From NCBI GenBank assembly GCA_963823895.1, contig CAWGNG010000017.1, forward strand, positions 1 to 64,000: a DNA stretch of 64,000 nucleotides, written 5' to 3'. Numbering within the stretch: the first letter of the stretch is position 1; each line of letters begins with the position of its first letter. The notes under the pieces were generated by a model that saw nothing but the letters and a program-made list of their open reading frames with translations, searched no databases and had not been told where the DNA came from. The DNA comes from G963675935 sp963823895. Lineage in GTDB: Bacteria; Planctomycetota; Planctomycetia; Pirellulales; Thermoguttaceae. The translations under genes and the position numbers were made by a program. Shown in pieces: positions 55,535-63,666 of this stretch.

Positions 55535-56218
55535 CTAACAGAATGCAAAACCATGTTTCGAGCCTCCGGCCGCCTGCCCAGCCGCGTAGACCGCTCCGCT
55601 CTTTGCGGTGCCTTGCGATGCACCGAAGGCGACAGTTGTATCCGTGCCGTTGGCATTGAGCGTGGTCGCCGTCAGCGTGGCGGCGTCGGCAGCTTGGGTA
55701 GCGGCGGTCGTGGGATATTGACCGCCGCTGAGGTCCGTGGTCACGTAAGCGTTATTGGCGACGGCCACGAAATAGACCACGTTGCTTATGCCCTGCCCGG
55801 TGGCGACAGTGCCGTTTGCGATGTTGAAATTGCCGCCGCTGATCGTTCCGCTGTTAGACACTGAGCCGTAGAACGTGCCGCCGCTGATCGAGCCGCCGGC
55901 GTTCACCGTGACCGTGCCGTAAAAGGTTCCGCCGGTGATTGTCCCGCCGCTGTTGACCGTCACGCTGCCCAAGAACGTGCCGCCGGCAATCGTCGTCCCA
56001 CTGCCCACCGTAATCGCGCCGGACCAACATCCGCCGTTGATCTTCGCCGACGTGCCGCCGGTCAGGCTCATCGCCCCGTTTACGGCGCCGGTGGCAGGAT
56101 AATTGCTGCAACTGCCCATCGTGCCGGAATTGTTGTAGGTGGGCAGGGTGCTGCCGGACCAATTAGCCGTGTTGCCCAAGTCCGTTGACGTTCCGCCTGT
56201 CCAGTTGTTTGATGGCAT
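55535..56218 (-). CDS. Glycine/threonine-rich beta-repeat protein
   Basis: A 227-residue protein with consecutive repeats GGTFLGSVTVNSGGTIT, GGTFYGTVTVNAGGSIS and GGTFYGSVSNSGTISGG, which suggest a short beta-helix. The N-terminus (NNWTGGTSTDLGNTANWSG) resembles the start of exported beta-strand proteins but shows no signal peptide. It might be a structural or virion-like component of the element, or a surface protein. Function is unknown. Confidence 0.5.
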   Translation of the reverse strand: MPSNNWTGGTSTDLGNTANWSGSTLPTYNNSGTMGSCSNYPATGAVNGAMSLTGGTSAKINGGCWSGAITVGSGTTIAGGTFLGSVTVNSGGTITGGTFYGTVTVNAGGSISGGTFYGSVSNSGTISGGNFNIANGTVATGQGISNVVYFVAVANNAYVTTDLSGGQYPTTAATQAADAATLTATTLNANGTDTTVAFGASQGTAKSGAVYAAGQAAGGSKHGFAFC

Positions 56219-56262
56219 GTTTCACCTTTGATTGGGTCAATGGGTTGTTGCTGTTGGAATTG

Positions 56263-56526
56263 CTACGCCCGCGGCTTGCCAGTCGATCCGGTCGCCGTCG
56301 TCACGCCGTCGATGGCCAGCAGGGCTGTCTGTGTTACGCCTTTATCCGTAACGCGACGGGCGCGATAGGCTGCTTGTTTGCACTTGCAACCGCAGAATTT
56401 CGCGTCAGTTCGGGCAGGGATGAACGGCCGTTCGCACCACTGGCAGCGTCGGTATTCAGCCGGCCGGAACACCACGACCGCGGACGGGAACGGAGCGGGA
56501 TGGATGCTGTTACTGGCCGCCCGCAA
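56263..56526 (-). CDS. Small zinc-finger protein
   Basis: Up to 87 residues with RRCQWCERPFIPARTDAKFCGCKCKQAAYRARR, a treble-clef-like Cys pattern (CxxC and CxCxC) followed by an Arg-rich helix, as in small phage and plasmid DNA-binding proteins. The N-terminus is uncertain: the long form overlaps the metallopeptidase-like gene on the other strand by about 20 bases, and a GTG at 56478 would avoid this. Confidence 0.5.
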   Translation of the reverse strand: MRAASNSIHPAPFPSAVVVFRPAEYRRCQWCERPFIPARTDAKFCGCKCKQAAYRARRVTDKGVTQTALLAIDGVTTATGSTGKPRA

Positions 56527-57925
56527 GATGCCCTACATGACGCATCAGGTGATGACGCTCATCCCCGTGGCACGGCCGGGGCTGGGCACGATGGCCGTGG
56601 ATGAGTATTGCCGGATGTACTTCGATCCGGCGTTCCTCGAAGGCCGCGACCTGAAGCACTTGGCGTTCGTGGTGCTGCACGAGGCGATCCACGTTTGGAG
56701 CCGGCACGCCAAGCGGTGCGTGCGCCTGCTGGGCGAGAGACCGCCTAACGATCGGCTGGGGATATGGCGGCAGGCCGTCGATGCCGCGGTCAACGACGTT
56801 TTGGAGCAATCCGGCCTGCGCTGCCCCGATGAGGGAATCACGCCGGCCAAGTTGGGCCTGCCGCGCAACAAGACGGCGGAGGAATACTTCAACCTGCTGA
56901 TGCAGCGGGCGGCGGCGGAGCAAGAGCAGCAACGCCAGCAAACCCAACAGGAGCAACAGGACGATGCCGGCGAAGAGAGCCAACAGGACGGTGAGAGCGG
57001 CGAAGGGCAGGACGAGGCCGACCAGGAAGGGCAGGATGAGAGCCAGGAGCCAGGTGACGCGGACGGTGAGGGCCAGGGAGGCAAAGGCGACCAGCCAAGC
57101 GAAGAAGGCCAGGGTGAGGGTGGCGAAGGCCAGGACGGTAGCGGCGAAGAGGGCGAAGGCGATGGAGAGCCAAACGCCGCGGAGATCGGCGGCAGTTCTG
57201 CCGATGGTCAGCCGCGGCCGTGGGAGGATGGCCCGCCGTCGCAAGAGCATCCCGGCTTGGCGGAACACGATCAGAACCTCGTGGAAGCCGCTGTTGCCAA
57301 AGCCATCGAACAGTATCAAGAGCAGCGGGGCCGGGGCAGTGTGCCCGGCGGATTGGCCCGCGCCGCCACCGAGTTGCTCCACCCCAAGGTTGACCCGGCC
57401 AGGGAATTGCTGGCCAAGGTGAAGTACGTCGTGGGCTGTACGTCGGGCTTCGGGGATTTTACTTACCGCAAGCCCAACCGGCGGCAGCCGCAAGGTGGCG
57501 CGCTGCTGCCGGCGCACGTCAAACCCATTCCCCGCGTGACGGTGATCGTCGATACCAGCGGCAGCATGGAGCAGAGCGACCTTGCCTTGGCGTTGGGCGT
57601 GATCGGCAATGCCCTGCGCTCGCTGCCCGATCCCCGTGGCCTACGGGTATTGGCCGGCGACACCGCCGTGGCCTGCGCCAAGAACGTCTTTCGCCCCGAG
57701 CAGATCGAGCTCAACGGTGGCGGCGGTACGGATATGGCCGCGATGATCGTGGCAGCGTGCCAAGAGCTTCCCGCCCCCAAGGCGATTCTGGTTGTGACGG
57801 ACGGCTACACCGGCTGGCCATCAAAACCTGTTGGGCCGCGAGTTGTGGCCTGTCTGACGCAAGCCGGGACGGCCCAGGGTGTGCCGGAGTGGATTGATAG
57901 CCTAGTGCTGAACCCTGCGGACTAA
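56504..57925 (+). CDS. VWA-like metallopeptidase-type protein (DUF2201-like)
   Basis: About 473 residues. The N-terminal domain has FVVLHEAIHVWSRHAKRC, an HExxH zinc motif near residue 60. The middle (about 140-260) is a very acidic Gln/Glu/Gly linker. The C-terminal domain has the VWA metal site IVDTSGSMEQSD near residue 350, with GGGGTDMAAM and VVTDGYTGWP. This arrangement is the DUF2201 VWA-like family, normally partnered by an AAA ATPase; here an AAA protein lies at 61456. The exact start is unclear. The stop overlaps the end of the PEP-CTERM gene on the other strand by 4 bases. Confidence 0.8.
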   Translation: MLLLAARKMPYMTHQVMTLIPVARPGLGTMAVDEYCRMYFDPAFLEGRDLKHLAFVVLHEAIHVWSRHAKRCVRLLGERPPNDRLGIWRQAVDAAVNDVLEQSGLRCPDEGITPAKLGLPRNKTAEEYFNLLMQRAAAEQEQQRQQTQQEQQDDAGEESQQDGESGEGQDEADQEGQDESQEPGDADGEGQGGKGDQPSEEGQGEGGEGQDGSGEEGEGDGEPNAAEIGGSSADGQPRPWEDGPPSQEHPGLAEHDQNLVEAAVAKAIEQYQEQRGRGSVPGGLARAATELLHPKVDPARELLAKVKYVVGCTSGFGDFTYRKPNRRQPQGGALLPAHVKPIPRVTVIVDTSGSMEQSDLALALGVIGNALRSLPDPRGLRVLAGDTAVACAKNVFRPEQIELNGGGGTDMAAMIVAACQELPAPKAILVVTDGYTGWPSKPVGPRVVACLTQAGTAQGVPEWIDSLVLNPAD

Positions 57926-59562
57926 ACGCGACGCCGTCGCCAAGCGTAGGCGAGCAGGCTGACGGCACCAACGCCAAGGAGGAGGAGGGTGGAAGGCTCG
58001 GGTACCGCGACGCCCGCCACAGCGTAGCCACTTAGTCCGGTTGCGGTGAAACTTGCGAAAGTGCCGTCGTATGTCAAGTCGGTCGGAACATACGGCGTCC
58101 AAGAAGTCCCGTTGTAGTCCCACAAGTCGAGGCCATCCGTCGAATAGCCAGAGCCAACCTTGAACGAGAAATAGACCGGATCGCCCACCGTATAGCCAGC
58201 GTCGGCTGAGAAGTTCCAACCGCTGAGAAGCGATTGGCCGGGAGCGAGAAGCCGCTGTAGGGCGTTCAGCGTGCCGCTGTTCATTACCGTGGCGGTGAAG
58301 TTCAACGGCGTGGAAGTTGGCTTTGCCAGGAAGCTCGTGCCGACTTCCCAGCCCGTCCCGCTGTCGTCGATCAATGTACGCTGGACGGATGCCAGATCGA
58401 GCGCGACCGGCGTGCCGGACGTGCCGTGGGTGACGCTGGAGGCGGTAAAGGTCTGGTTTGTCGTATTCCACGTTCCGCCGACGGCCTGATAGGTGCCGGT
58501 GCCGCCCCACGACCCGGCTGAAATCGGCGAGTATTGGACGCCATTGGCCGGAACGCCTGCTCCGGCGAGGATGCGAATTGTGCCGTTATTGGTGAGCGTG
58601 CCAGCACCACTGTTGTCCGCGAGTAGACTGCCGCGCCCGACATCAACGGCCGCGAGCGACGTGTTGCTAACCGAAAGACCACAAACTGTGGCGGTGCCGC
58701 CGCCAAGGACCGATAACGTCCCGGTTCCCCCGCCGCCAACAAGAAGGGAGCTATTGATCGTGAAGCTTGATCCGCTGCCTTCTACAGTAACAACGCCAAC
58801 GGAGGTGGCATCGGCGCCAATTCGACTGGCGTTGGCGCCGGTGGATGAGAGAAAGGTTCCACCGTTCGTAATTGAAAGCGTTCCGTTGCCTCGGCCACCG
58901 CCGTGAACGTCGCCACCTACGTAAATGAAGTTGTCGAGTGACCAGTTAGAGCCTGGACCATCAATGGTAACAACGCCCACCGCTCCATACTCCCGGCCTA
59001 TGAAGCCTTCACTTCCGGTCACTGCACCGCCATCGCGAATCAGAAGACTGCCGTTGCCGTCGCGACCCACATAGAGAGCATGGGCACCCGTGTCAGTCCA
59101 GTTGGAACCAGTACCGGAGACTGTTACGGTTCCACTTGATCCGGTTTCATAGCCAATGTTGCTTTGGCCATTGGCTATGGCGATAAGGCTACCCCCACTT
59201 GTAACTGAGAGATTCCCTTTTCCGGAGAAGCCAACCTGGAAGTCGAGTACGCTGGTAAGAGTTGAGCCAAAGCCGGTAATACTAACGACGCCTGTCGTGG
59301 CGCTGCCATTACCTAGGTAGAGGCTAGCACACGCCAAATTGCTGCCGTTATCAACGGTCAGGGTGCCGCTGGCCGTATTTCCGACCACACCATTCGTAGA
59401 AGTGAGACTCCACGTACTCGGATCCTCAGGTTCTACGTCACCCCCAGTGACAATGTCCGCGCGGGCCAAATTGGGAATTAATATGCCGACCACGCCCAAC
59501 ACAAAAATCGATAACAACCCCCGGACGTGGACGCTCGCAACCACCGCATAACGTAAGAACAT
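57922..59562 (-). CDS. PEP-CTERM protein with tandem beta-repeats
   Basis: A 546-residue exported protein. Signal peptide about 1-35 (LLSIFVLGVVGILIPNLARA). Many repeats of about 45 residues follow, each with GxGTLSVxxGG and SxGVVTVxGxGSxW elements (e.g. YETGSSGTVTVSGTGSNWTD, YGAVGVVTIDGPGSNWS). The C-terminus is a PEP-CTERM signal, VPEPSTLLLLGVGAVSLLAYAW, ending RRRRV, for exosortase processing. It is preceded by a conserved structured leader at 59604-59690. No exosortase is in the window. Confidence 0.87.
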   Translation of the reverse strand: MFLRYAVVASVHVRGLLSIFVLGVVGILIPNLARADIVTGGDVEPEDPSTWSLTSTNGVVGNTASGTLTVDNGSNLACASLYLGNGSATTGVVSITGFGSTLTSVLDFQVGFSGKGNLSVTSGGSLIAIANGQSNIGYETGSSGTVTVSGTGSNWTDTGAHALYVGRDGNGSLLIRDGGAVTGSEGFIGREYGAVGVVTIDGPGSNWSLDNFIYVGGDVHGGGRGNGTLSITNGGTFLSSTGANASRIGADATSVGVVTVEGSGSSFTINSSLLVGGGGTGTLSVLGGGTATVCGLSVSNTSLAAVDVGRGSLLADNSGAGTLTNNGTIRILAGAGVPANGVQYSPISAGSWGGTGTYQAVGGTWNTTNQTFTASSVTHGTSGTPVALDLASVQRTLIDDSGTGWEVGTSFLAKPTSTPLNFTATVMNSGTLNALQRLLAPGQSLLSGWNFSADAGYTVGDPVYFSFKVGSGYSTDGLDLWDYNGTSWTPYVPTDLTYDGTFASFTATGLSGYAVAGVAVPEPSTLLLLGVGAVSLLAYAWRRRRV

Positions 59563-59603
59563 GGCAGTGCCTCTCTTGAAAAATGGACCGATGACATGAT
59601 GGA

Positions 59604-59690
59604 CTGCCGAAGAGAAGATGCCCGCACTGAATAAACGGGCTGCTGTCGCCTCGGTAACGTGCCTCTCCCCTGCCGAGTAGCGATAACTAC
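59604..59690 (-). ncRNA. Conserved leader upstream of the PEP-CTERM gene, copy A
   Basis: On the minus strand this 87-nt stretch ends 41 bases before the ATG at 59562. It shares TCGGCAGGGGAGAGGCAC (one difference) and GGGCATCTTCTCTTCGGCAG (no difference) with the copy at 63426-63510. The predicted helices (TATCGC/GGCGA and GCCCG/CGGGC) are kept, with sequence changes in both stems and loops. It looks like a cis-regulatory RNA and does not match the c-di-GMP, cobalamin or fluoride riboswitches. Confidence 0.6.
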
Positions 59691-59886
59691 GAATTTGGCA
59701 GAACCAGCGGCGGATACAATCCCTCCGATGGGTGATTCTCCTGGAATCTTGGCGGATTTACGTCCCCCCCCACGGAACCAGCGTTCGCAGCCGGGCGCGA
59801 AGATCGTGTTCCTCGCGTCTTGTTCCCGAAGCCGGGAGAGCCATTGAAAACCCCCAGACTGGCCGTGGCGCCAGAGGAGTGAAACC

Positions 59887-60348
59887 ATGCCCAACGACTT
59901 TTGGAGCGACGCGGACATCATCGACAGCTACACCCGCCGGCAAGCCATAGAAGACGGCGTGCTGGTGCAACTGAGTGGCCCCGGCTACCAGGGAGACCCC
60001 TGGGTGCCGGCGATGGTGGCGGAGGCCGGTTTCCGCTACCCCGTCGCCATGACCGCCACGGTGTTTTGCCGCTACGTCGCGCCGTTGGAAGGCGAGGGCG
60101 AGGAATTGGCCCCCTGCCAAGACATCAAGGGCCGCCTGTGGGACGTGCTGTGGATGCTCAAGGCGGCAATCCGGCGTGGGCTGGGCGGTGAGATTGTCCG
60201 ATTCTGCCTGCGAGTGGTGCCCAATGTTCCGGCAGACTATGCGAAGCCCAACCCGCCAAGGCCCAAGCTCGTGCATCTCAAGGCCGTGTGCGGGCCGGAC
60301 GACAACGGCTCGCCCTGTCTGACGATCATGCTGCCCGAGGAGGACTGA
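59887..60348 (+). CDS. DUF6573-like protein
   Basis: A 153-residue protein with WSDADIIDSYTRRQAIEDGVLVQLSG near the N-terminus, the opening of a family common in phages and mobile elements, and LWDVLWMLKAAIRRG later. The exact role is not known. It starts a tight run of small plus-strand genes (59887-62420). Confidence 0.7.
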   Translation: MPNDFWSDADIIDSYTRRQAIEDGVLVQLSGPGYQGDPWVPAMVAEAGFRYPVAMTATVFCRYVAPLEGEGEELAPCQDIKGRLWDVLWMLKAAIRRGLGGEIVRFCLRVVPNVPADYAKPNPPRPKLVHLKAVCGPDDNGSPCLTIMLPEED

Positions 60349-60353
60349 GTACG

Positions 60354-60692
60354 ATGCTGACCTTTCCCAAACGCCCCCGGCGAGACCAGACCATCGCCGC
60401 GGACCGGAAGCTCTGGACGAGCAAGTGCCGCCAGTACCGGGTGGTGTTCTCCCGTTGCCGCTACGGCCCGCGGGATGAACGCGGGATTCCCGACGTGTGC
60501 TACGCCCAACACTTCGACCCGGAGTTCCAAGTATGGGATGTACTGTCGAGACACCGAAGCCGAAACGCCGCCGCAAAAGCCTGCCAACGGCACGCCCGTA
60601 TGGCGAACTGTCCGAAGAGGCGAAAGCGCGGGCGAGGGACTGCTGGCGCGAAAAGGGCTGGACGTGGGACCAGTGGGATTCGGGAGAACTGA
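60354..60692 (+). CDS. Hypothetical basic protein
   Basis: A 112-residue protein rich in Arg and Lys: MLTFPKRPRRDQTIAADRK, then CRQYRVVFSRCRYGPRDERG and VWDVLSRHRSRNAAAKACQRHA. It starts 5 bases after the DUF6573-like gene. Its 3' end overlaps the next gene by 160 bases in another frame, which is unusual; the conserved-looking SRHRSRNAAAKACQRH falls inside the overlap. Confidence 0.5.
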   Translation: MLTFPKRPRRDQTIAADRKLWTSKCRQYRVVFSRCRYGPRDERGIPDVCYAQHFDPEFQVWDVLSRHRSRNAAAKACQRHARMANCPKRRKRGRGTAGAKRAGRGTSGIREN

Positions 60693-61210
60693 CCGACCTG
60701 TTTGCCGAGGTGCTGCTGGAGGAATACGGGATCGAAGTGGCGACGCGCACTGAGAGGCTATCTGGCGGCAAAACCATTCAGCGACCGGACATTTCTTGGA
60801 GCCTGAGCTACTGCCAGGGCGATGGCGTCAGCTTCACGGCCCACCCGGACTTGGAGGCGATGGCCAAGAAGAACGAGGCAATCCGGGAGGTCATGCAGAC
60901 CGTCGAGCTTTTGGAGGCCGCGGGCGGGTGGGAGTATTCGCCCGAGTGGTCCGTGTCGATCGACGCCAACGGCGGCCACGCCGAATGCCACGCCTACCAC
61001 AGGGCAAACCATGATGAGCAACGAGTCCTGGACGAACTTTGCGTGGCGATTGAGGCGGAGTTGGATCAAGTCCACAAGCAAGCCTGCCGCCGGCTGGAAA
61101 AGTTGGGCTACGCCGAGATCGAGTACCGCGACAGCTACGAGTACCTGGAAGATGTGCTGACCGCCAACGACCATTACCTATTCACCGAGGAAGGGGAGTT
61201 CGACTCGTGA
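60533..61210 (+). CDS. Hypothetical acidic island protein
   Basis: A 225-residue protein: MGCTVETPKPKRRRKSLPTA, ARARDCWREKGWTWDQWD, then an acidic, helical body (EVMQTVELLEAAGGWEYSPEWSVSID, AEIEYRDSYEYLEDVLTANDHYL). No family was recognised. An internal start after the 160-base overlap is possible. It is coupled to the next gene by a 4-base GTGA overlap. Confidence 0.6.
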   Translation: MGCTVETPKPKRRRKSLPTARPYGELSEEAKARARDCWREKGWTWDQWDSGELTDLFAEVLLEEYGIEVATRTERLSGGKTIQRPDISWSLSYCQGDGVSFTAHPDLEAMAKKNEAIREVMQTVELLEAAGGWEYSPEWSVSIDANGGHAECHAYHRANHDEQRVLDELCVAIEAELDQVHKQACRRLEKLGYAEIEYRDSYEYLEDVLTANDHYLFTEEGEFDS

Positions 61211-61428
61211 GATGCCGATCCCGCAAGACACTGGCGGACATCCTGACGACCGGCTGCCCGGACTGCGAAGGCCGGATGCTGATTGCCTCGGCCGGTGTGG
61301 TCTGTGAGAACGGCTGCGGGCGGCTGCTCTACTTCTCGACATCCGAGCGGCAGCAACTCTGCCGCAGCTTCCCCGACTTGGTAATCGAGTGCGTCCCCGT
61401 GTCCAAAATGAAACTCTATTCGTACTGA
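61207..61428 (+). CDS. Small zinc-ribbon-like protein
   Basis: A 73-residue protein starting at a GTG that overlaps the previous stop. It has TTGCPDCEGRMLIASAGVVCENGCGRLL, two CxxC-like pairs that could bind zinc. No family name is assigned. Gene spacing suggests the same transcript as its neighbours. Confidence 0.6.
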   Translation: MRCRSRKTLADILTTGCPDCEGRMLIASAGVVCENGCGRLLYFSTSERQQLCRSFPDLVIECVPVSKMKLYSY

Positions 61429-61455
61429 ACCCTGAACCCCATTGGAGACCATGCC

Positions 61456-62118
61456 ATGCGATTGTCACGTTCTTATCAACCCCGCACGCTGGACGAAGTA
61501 GTCGGGCAGCCGGCGGTCATCCGGCGGCTAAAGCGGCTGGTGGCTCTGCCTCAGCCCTGTTGTCTTCTGTTCGAGGGCGTCGGCGGCGTGGGCAAGAGCG
61601 CCACTGCCAAGGCTCTCATCCAAGACCTGGGCGTCTGCCCCTTCTCCGGTTTGACCGAGTATTCCGCCAGCAACTTGAGCATCGACGAGGTTCGCCGACT
61701 GTTCGGTCAGACTTTCCGGTACAAGCCGATGGCGGGTAACCCGTGGCACGTTCTGCTGATCGAGGAATTGGAACTGATCGTCAGCCGACACGTCAACGCG
61801 GCGCTGAAGGATGAGCTTGGTGAACAGCACATGCCCGAGCGGCTGATCGTGGTGGCCACCAGCAACGACGCCAGCGGGTTGGACGAGGCGCTCTTGCAGC
61901 GGTTCGAGGTTTTTCCCTTCTCTGCCGGTCCAACGTTTGCGGAAGCCTGCCAGGAGCGGCTGGCCTGGATATGGCAGCAGGAAGCCGGCCCCGGCGTTCC
62001 CATGCCGCTGGGGATGGAGCAAATGGGCTGGCGCAACGGCAACTACTCGATGCGACGAGCGATGACGGCCTTGGGTGGGGCGCTGGAATTGCGTTGCGGG
62101 GAGGAAGTGGCCGCATGA
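61456..62118 (+). CDS. Clamp-loader/RFC-like AAA+ ATPase
   Basis: A 220-residue AAA+ protein. RSYQPRTLDEVVGQPAVIRRL is the N-terminal box typical of DNA polymerase III gamma/tau and RFC subunits; LLFEGVGGVGKSATAKAL is Walker A; HVLLIEELELI is Walker B (EE instead of DE); ATSNDASGLDEALLQRFEVF has sensor 1 and the Arg finger region. It is much shorter than DnaX. It may load a clamp for element replication, or act as the ATPase partner of the VWA protein. Confidence 0.8.
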   Translation: MRLSRSYQPRTLDEVVGQPAVIRRLKRLVALPQPCCLLFEGVGGVGKSATAKALIQDLGVCPFSGLTEYSASNLSIDEVRRLFGQTFRYKPMAGNPWHVLLIEELELIVSRHVNAALKDELGEQHMPERLIVVATSNDASGLDEALLQRFEVFPFSAGPTFAEACQERLAWIWQQEAGPGVPMPLGMEQMGWRNGNYSMRRAMTALGGALELRCGEEVAA

Positions 62119-62420
62119 ACGCGAATGGCAATTCCGATGCGTTCGTCCTCCGCAACGTTCCTCCCGAGCCCAAGCCTTGGCATGGAGACGAACCCGAGAA
62201 CACCCGGCAGAAGGTGCTGCTAACAGGCATGGACTGCCGGCCGGGGCAACTGGACCTGTTTAAGACGGATGGCGAGGCTACGGAAGGCACAAGGGCGGAA
62301 CGACTTGCTCGCCTATGCTCCCCACTGCCGTCGTTGCCGCCATGCGTAGGCCAGCAAACCGACCGTTCCTGTAAGCAACAGGGCGAGGGCGGAGGGCTCG
62401 GGAACGACGAACTGAACTGA
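62115..62420 (+). CDS. Small island protein, 3' end overlapped
   Basis: A 101-residue frame coupled by a 4-base overlap to the AAA gene: MNANGNSDAFVLRNVPPEPK, then TGMDCRPGQLDLFKTDGEAT. The last third lies antisense to the 3' end of the PEP-CTERM gene (from 62313), so the original C-terminus was probably replaced when that cassette arrived. Confidence 0.5.
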   Translation: MNANGNSDAFVLRNVPPEPKPWHGDEPENTRQKVLLTGMDCRPGQLDLFKTDGEATEGTRAERLARLCSPLPSLPPCVGQQTDRSCKQQGEGGGLGNDELN

Positions 62421-63164
62421 ATCGCCACATTGAACACAAGATGGATAGGAGTCGGTGGAAGGTGTACCCATCCCCATCAGGTCGCTCGACCCATCGTTGT
62501 TGCCGATCACCTCGAAATAGCCGGGGTTCGGACGAAAGTCAAAATTGAAACTGCCGAGATCGTTATCATTCGCGTCCAGCAACAGAGTGCCCATATCGTA
62601 AGGCGTCGTTTTTCCCACGTGTATCGCTGCCGCCATGTCTCCAAAAGTGCCATTGCCCGGGCCGGTGGTAGTGGTGCCAGTTGCCACGATCCAAACGAAA
62701 GCCGTACCATTGAAACCGTTGTATTCCCAAGGCAGGGAGGGAGGCATATCCGACTGGTTTCCAGGGGGGCCCATGGGCGGTGGATCGACCATTGTGGTGG
62801 AGAGAGCAGACGGCGTATACGCATTGCCGATGCCAACGCCGCCATCGCCCGTTGTTACGCCGCCGGCAGTGGTCGAGCCGAATATAAAAAGGAGTGGATC
62901 CTGGTCGGAGGCCAGGTCGTGAACGGTGACATAGACTTCAAACTGATGGACGACCCCCGCGGCGCCTGGAGCGATGTCGATGCTCTTCGTGCCATCGCTG
63001 TTAGGAATTGTTGTGTACGGCAGTTGGCCCAGATTGTGCCCAAGGGCGTCGTACGATGTTGTGTATTGCAAGACGACGTTGTATCCTGCCAACTCACCGA
63101 AGGCGATAGATGCCAAGCCGAACGTGATCGCAATGGATGCAAGGATAATATAGCGGGACTTCAC
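62313..63164 (-). CDS. PEP-CTERM protein
   Basis: A 283-residue exported protein starting at a GTG (63164) with AAGGAG seven bases upstream. Signal peptide about 1-23 (ILASIAITFGLASIAFGE). The body has GDGGVGIGNAY, YDMGTLLLDANDNDLGSFNFDFRP and a Cys pair (PSCVQCGD). It ends VPEPSALALLLTGTVGLLAYAW then RQRRQWGA, the PEP-CTERM sorting signal. A longer frame upstream has no ribosome-binding site. It follows the small leader-linked gene by 22 bases. Confidence 0.82.
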   Translation of the reverse strand: MKSRYIILASIAITFGLASIAFGELAGYNVVLQYTTSYDALGHNLGQLPYTTIPNSDGTKSIDIAPGAAGVVHQFEVYVTVHDLASDQDPLLFIFGSTTAGGVTTGDGGVGIGNAYTPSALSTTMVDPPPMGPPGNQSDMPPSLPWEYNGFNGTAFVWIVATGTTTTGPGNGTFGDMAAAIHVGKTTPYDMGTLLLDANDNDLGSFNFDFRPNPGYFEVIGNNDGSSDLMGMGTPSTDSYPSCVQCGDSVQFVVPEPSALALLLTGTVGLLAYAWRQRRQWGA

Positions 63165-63186
63165 GACAATCTCCTTCTTGATAGGA

Positions 63187-63384
63187 CTAGATGCTTTGTT
63201 TGGCGATACGACGGAACACACTCAACGCTTGCCTGGTTCTCTGCGCACACCAGCTGCTCATTTCCGACCAGTCGCCCACCTGAGGCGGCGAGGGTATCCA
63301 GTCGGTCGCGTCGGCCCGGACAGATGAGGTGGCAGAGAGCCACAGAATAGCGGTGGCGATATGGCGGGCCAGATGACAAAACAC
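63187..63384 (-). pseudogene. Truncated 5' end of a PEP-CTERM-type gene
   Basis: A GTG start (63384) with AGGAGGT seven bases upstream opens a 65-residue frame: a signal peptide of about 24 residues (cleavage after SVRA), then TDWIPSPPQVGDWSEMSSW, then unrelated residues to a stop. The leader to start distance (41 bases) equals that before the PEP-CTERM gene at 59562, and the flanking GGAGGTGCTGCC resembles that gene's GAGGCACTGCC. It is therefore probably a broken relative. Confidence 0.6.
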
Positions 63385-63425
63385 GGCAGCACCTCCTAAG
63401 GAAGGCAGACCAACGAAGCAACGCG

Positions 63426-63510
63426 CTGCCGAAGAGAAGATGCCCGTGTTGAACCACGGGCGACTATCGCTCCGGCCGGTGCCTCTTCCCTGCCGACAAG
63501 CGATAGCTGC
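63426..63510 (-). ncRNA. Conserved leader, copy B
   Basis: On the minus strand, CTATCGCT pairs with AGCGATAG around TCGGCAGGGAAGAGGCAC, followed by the hairpin GCCCGTG/CACGGGC and the invariant CATCTTCTCTTCGGCAG. GAAGAG in the first part could pair with CTCTTC in the last part, a pseudoknot or switching helix. It lies 41 bases before a GTG start, as copy A does before its ATG. Confidence 0.62.
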
Positions 63511-63666
63511 AATCTAGCAAATCAAAATGGGGAATCAACCCCCCCAAGCCCAAATTTATGGGCGGAACGGGAAGACGGGAAAACAAGCCCGACTGGCTAT
63601 CGAATTCTCGACAATTGCCCAAGGCGATACGAGGACACCGTTTCTGTTAGCGAGAGATTAGGCCGT

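Noticed and set aside
59604..63510. c-di-GMP riboswitch (GEMM) as identity of the shared leader
   Set aside because: The GGACGCAAAGCC and CACGCACAGGG-type blocks of that class are absent.
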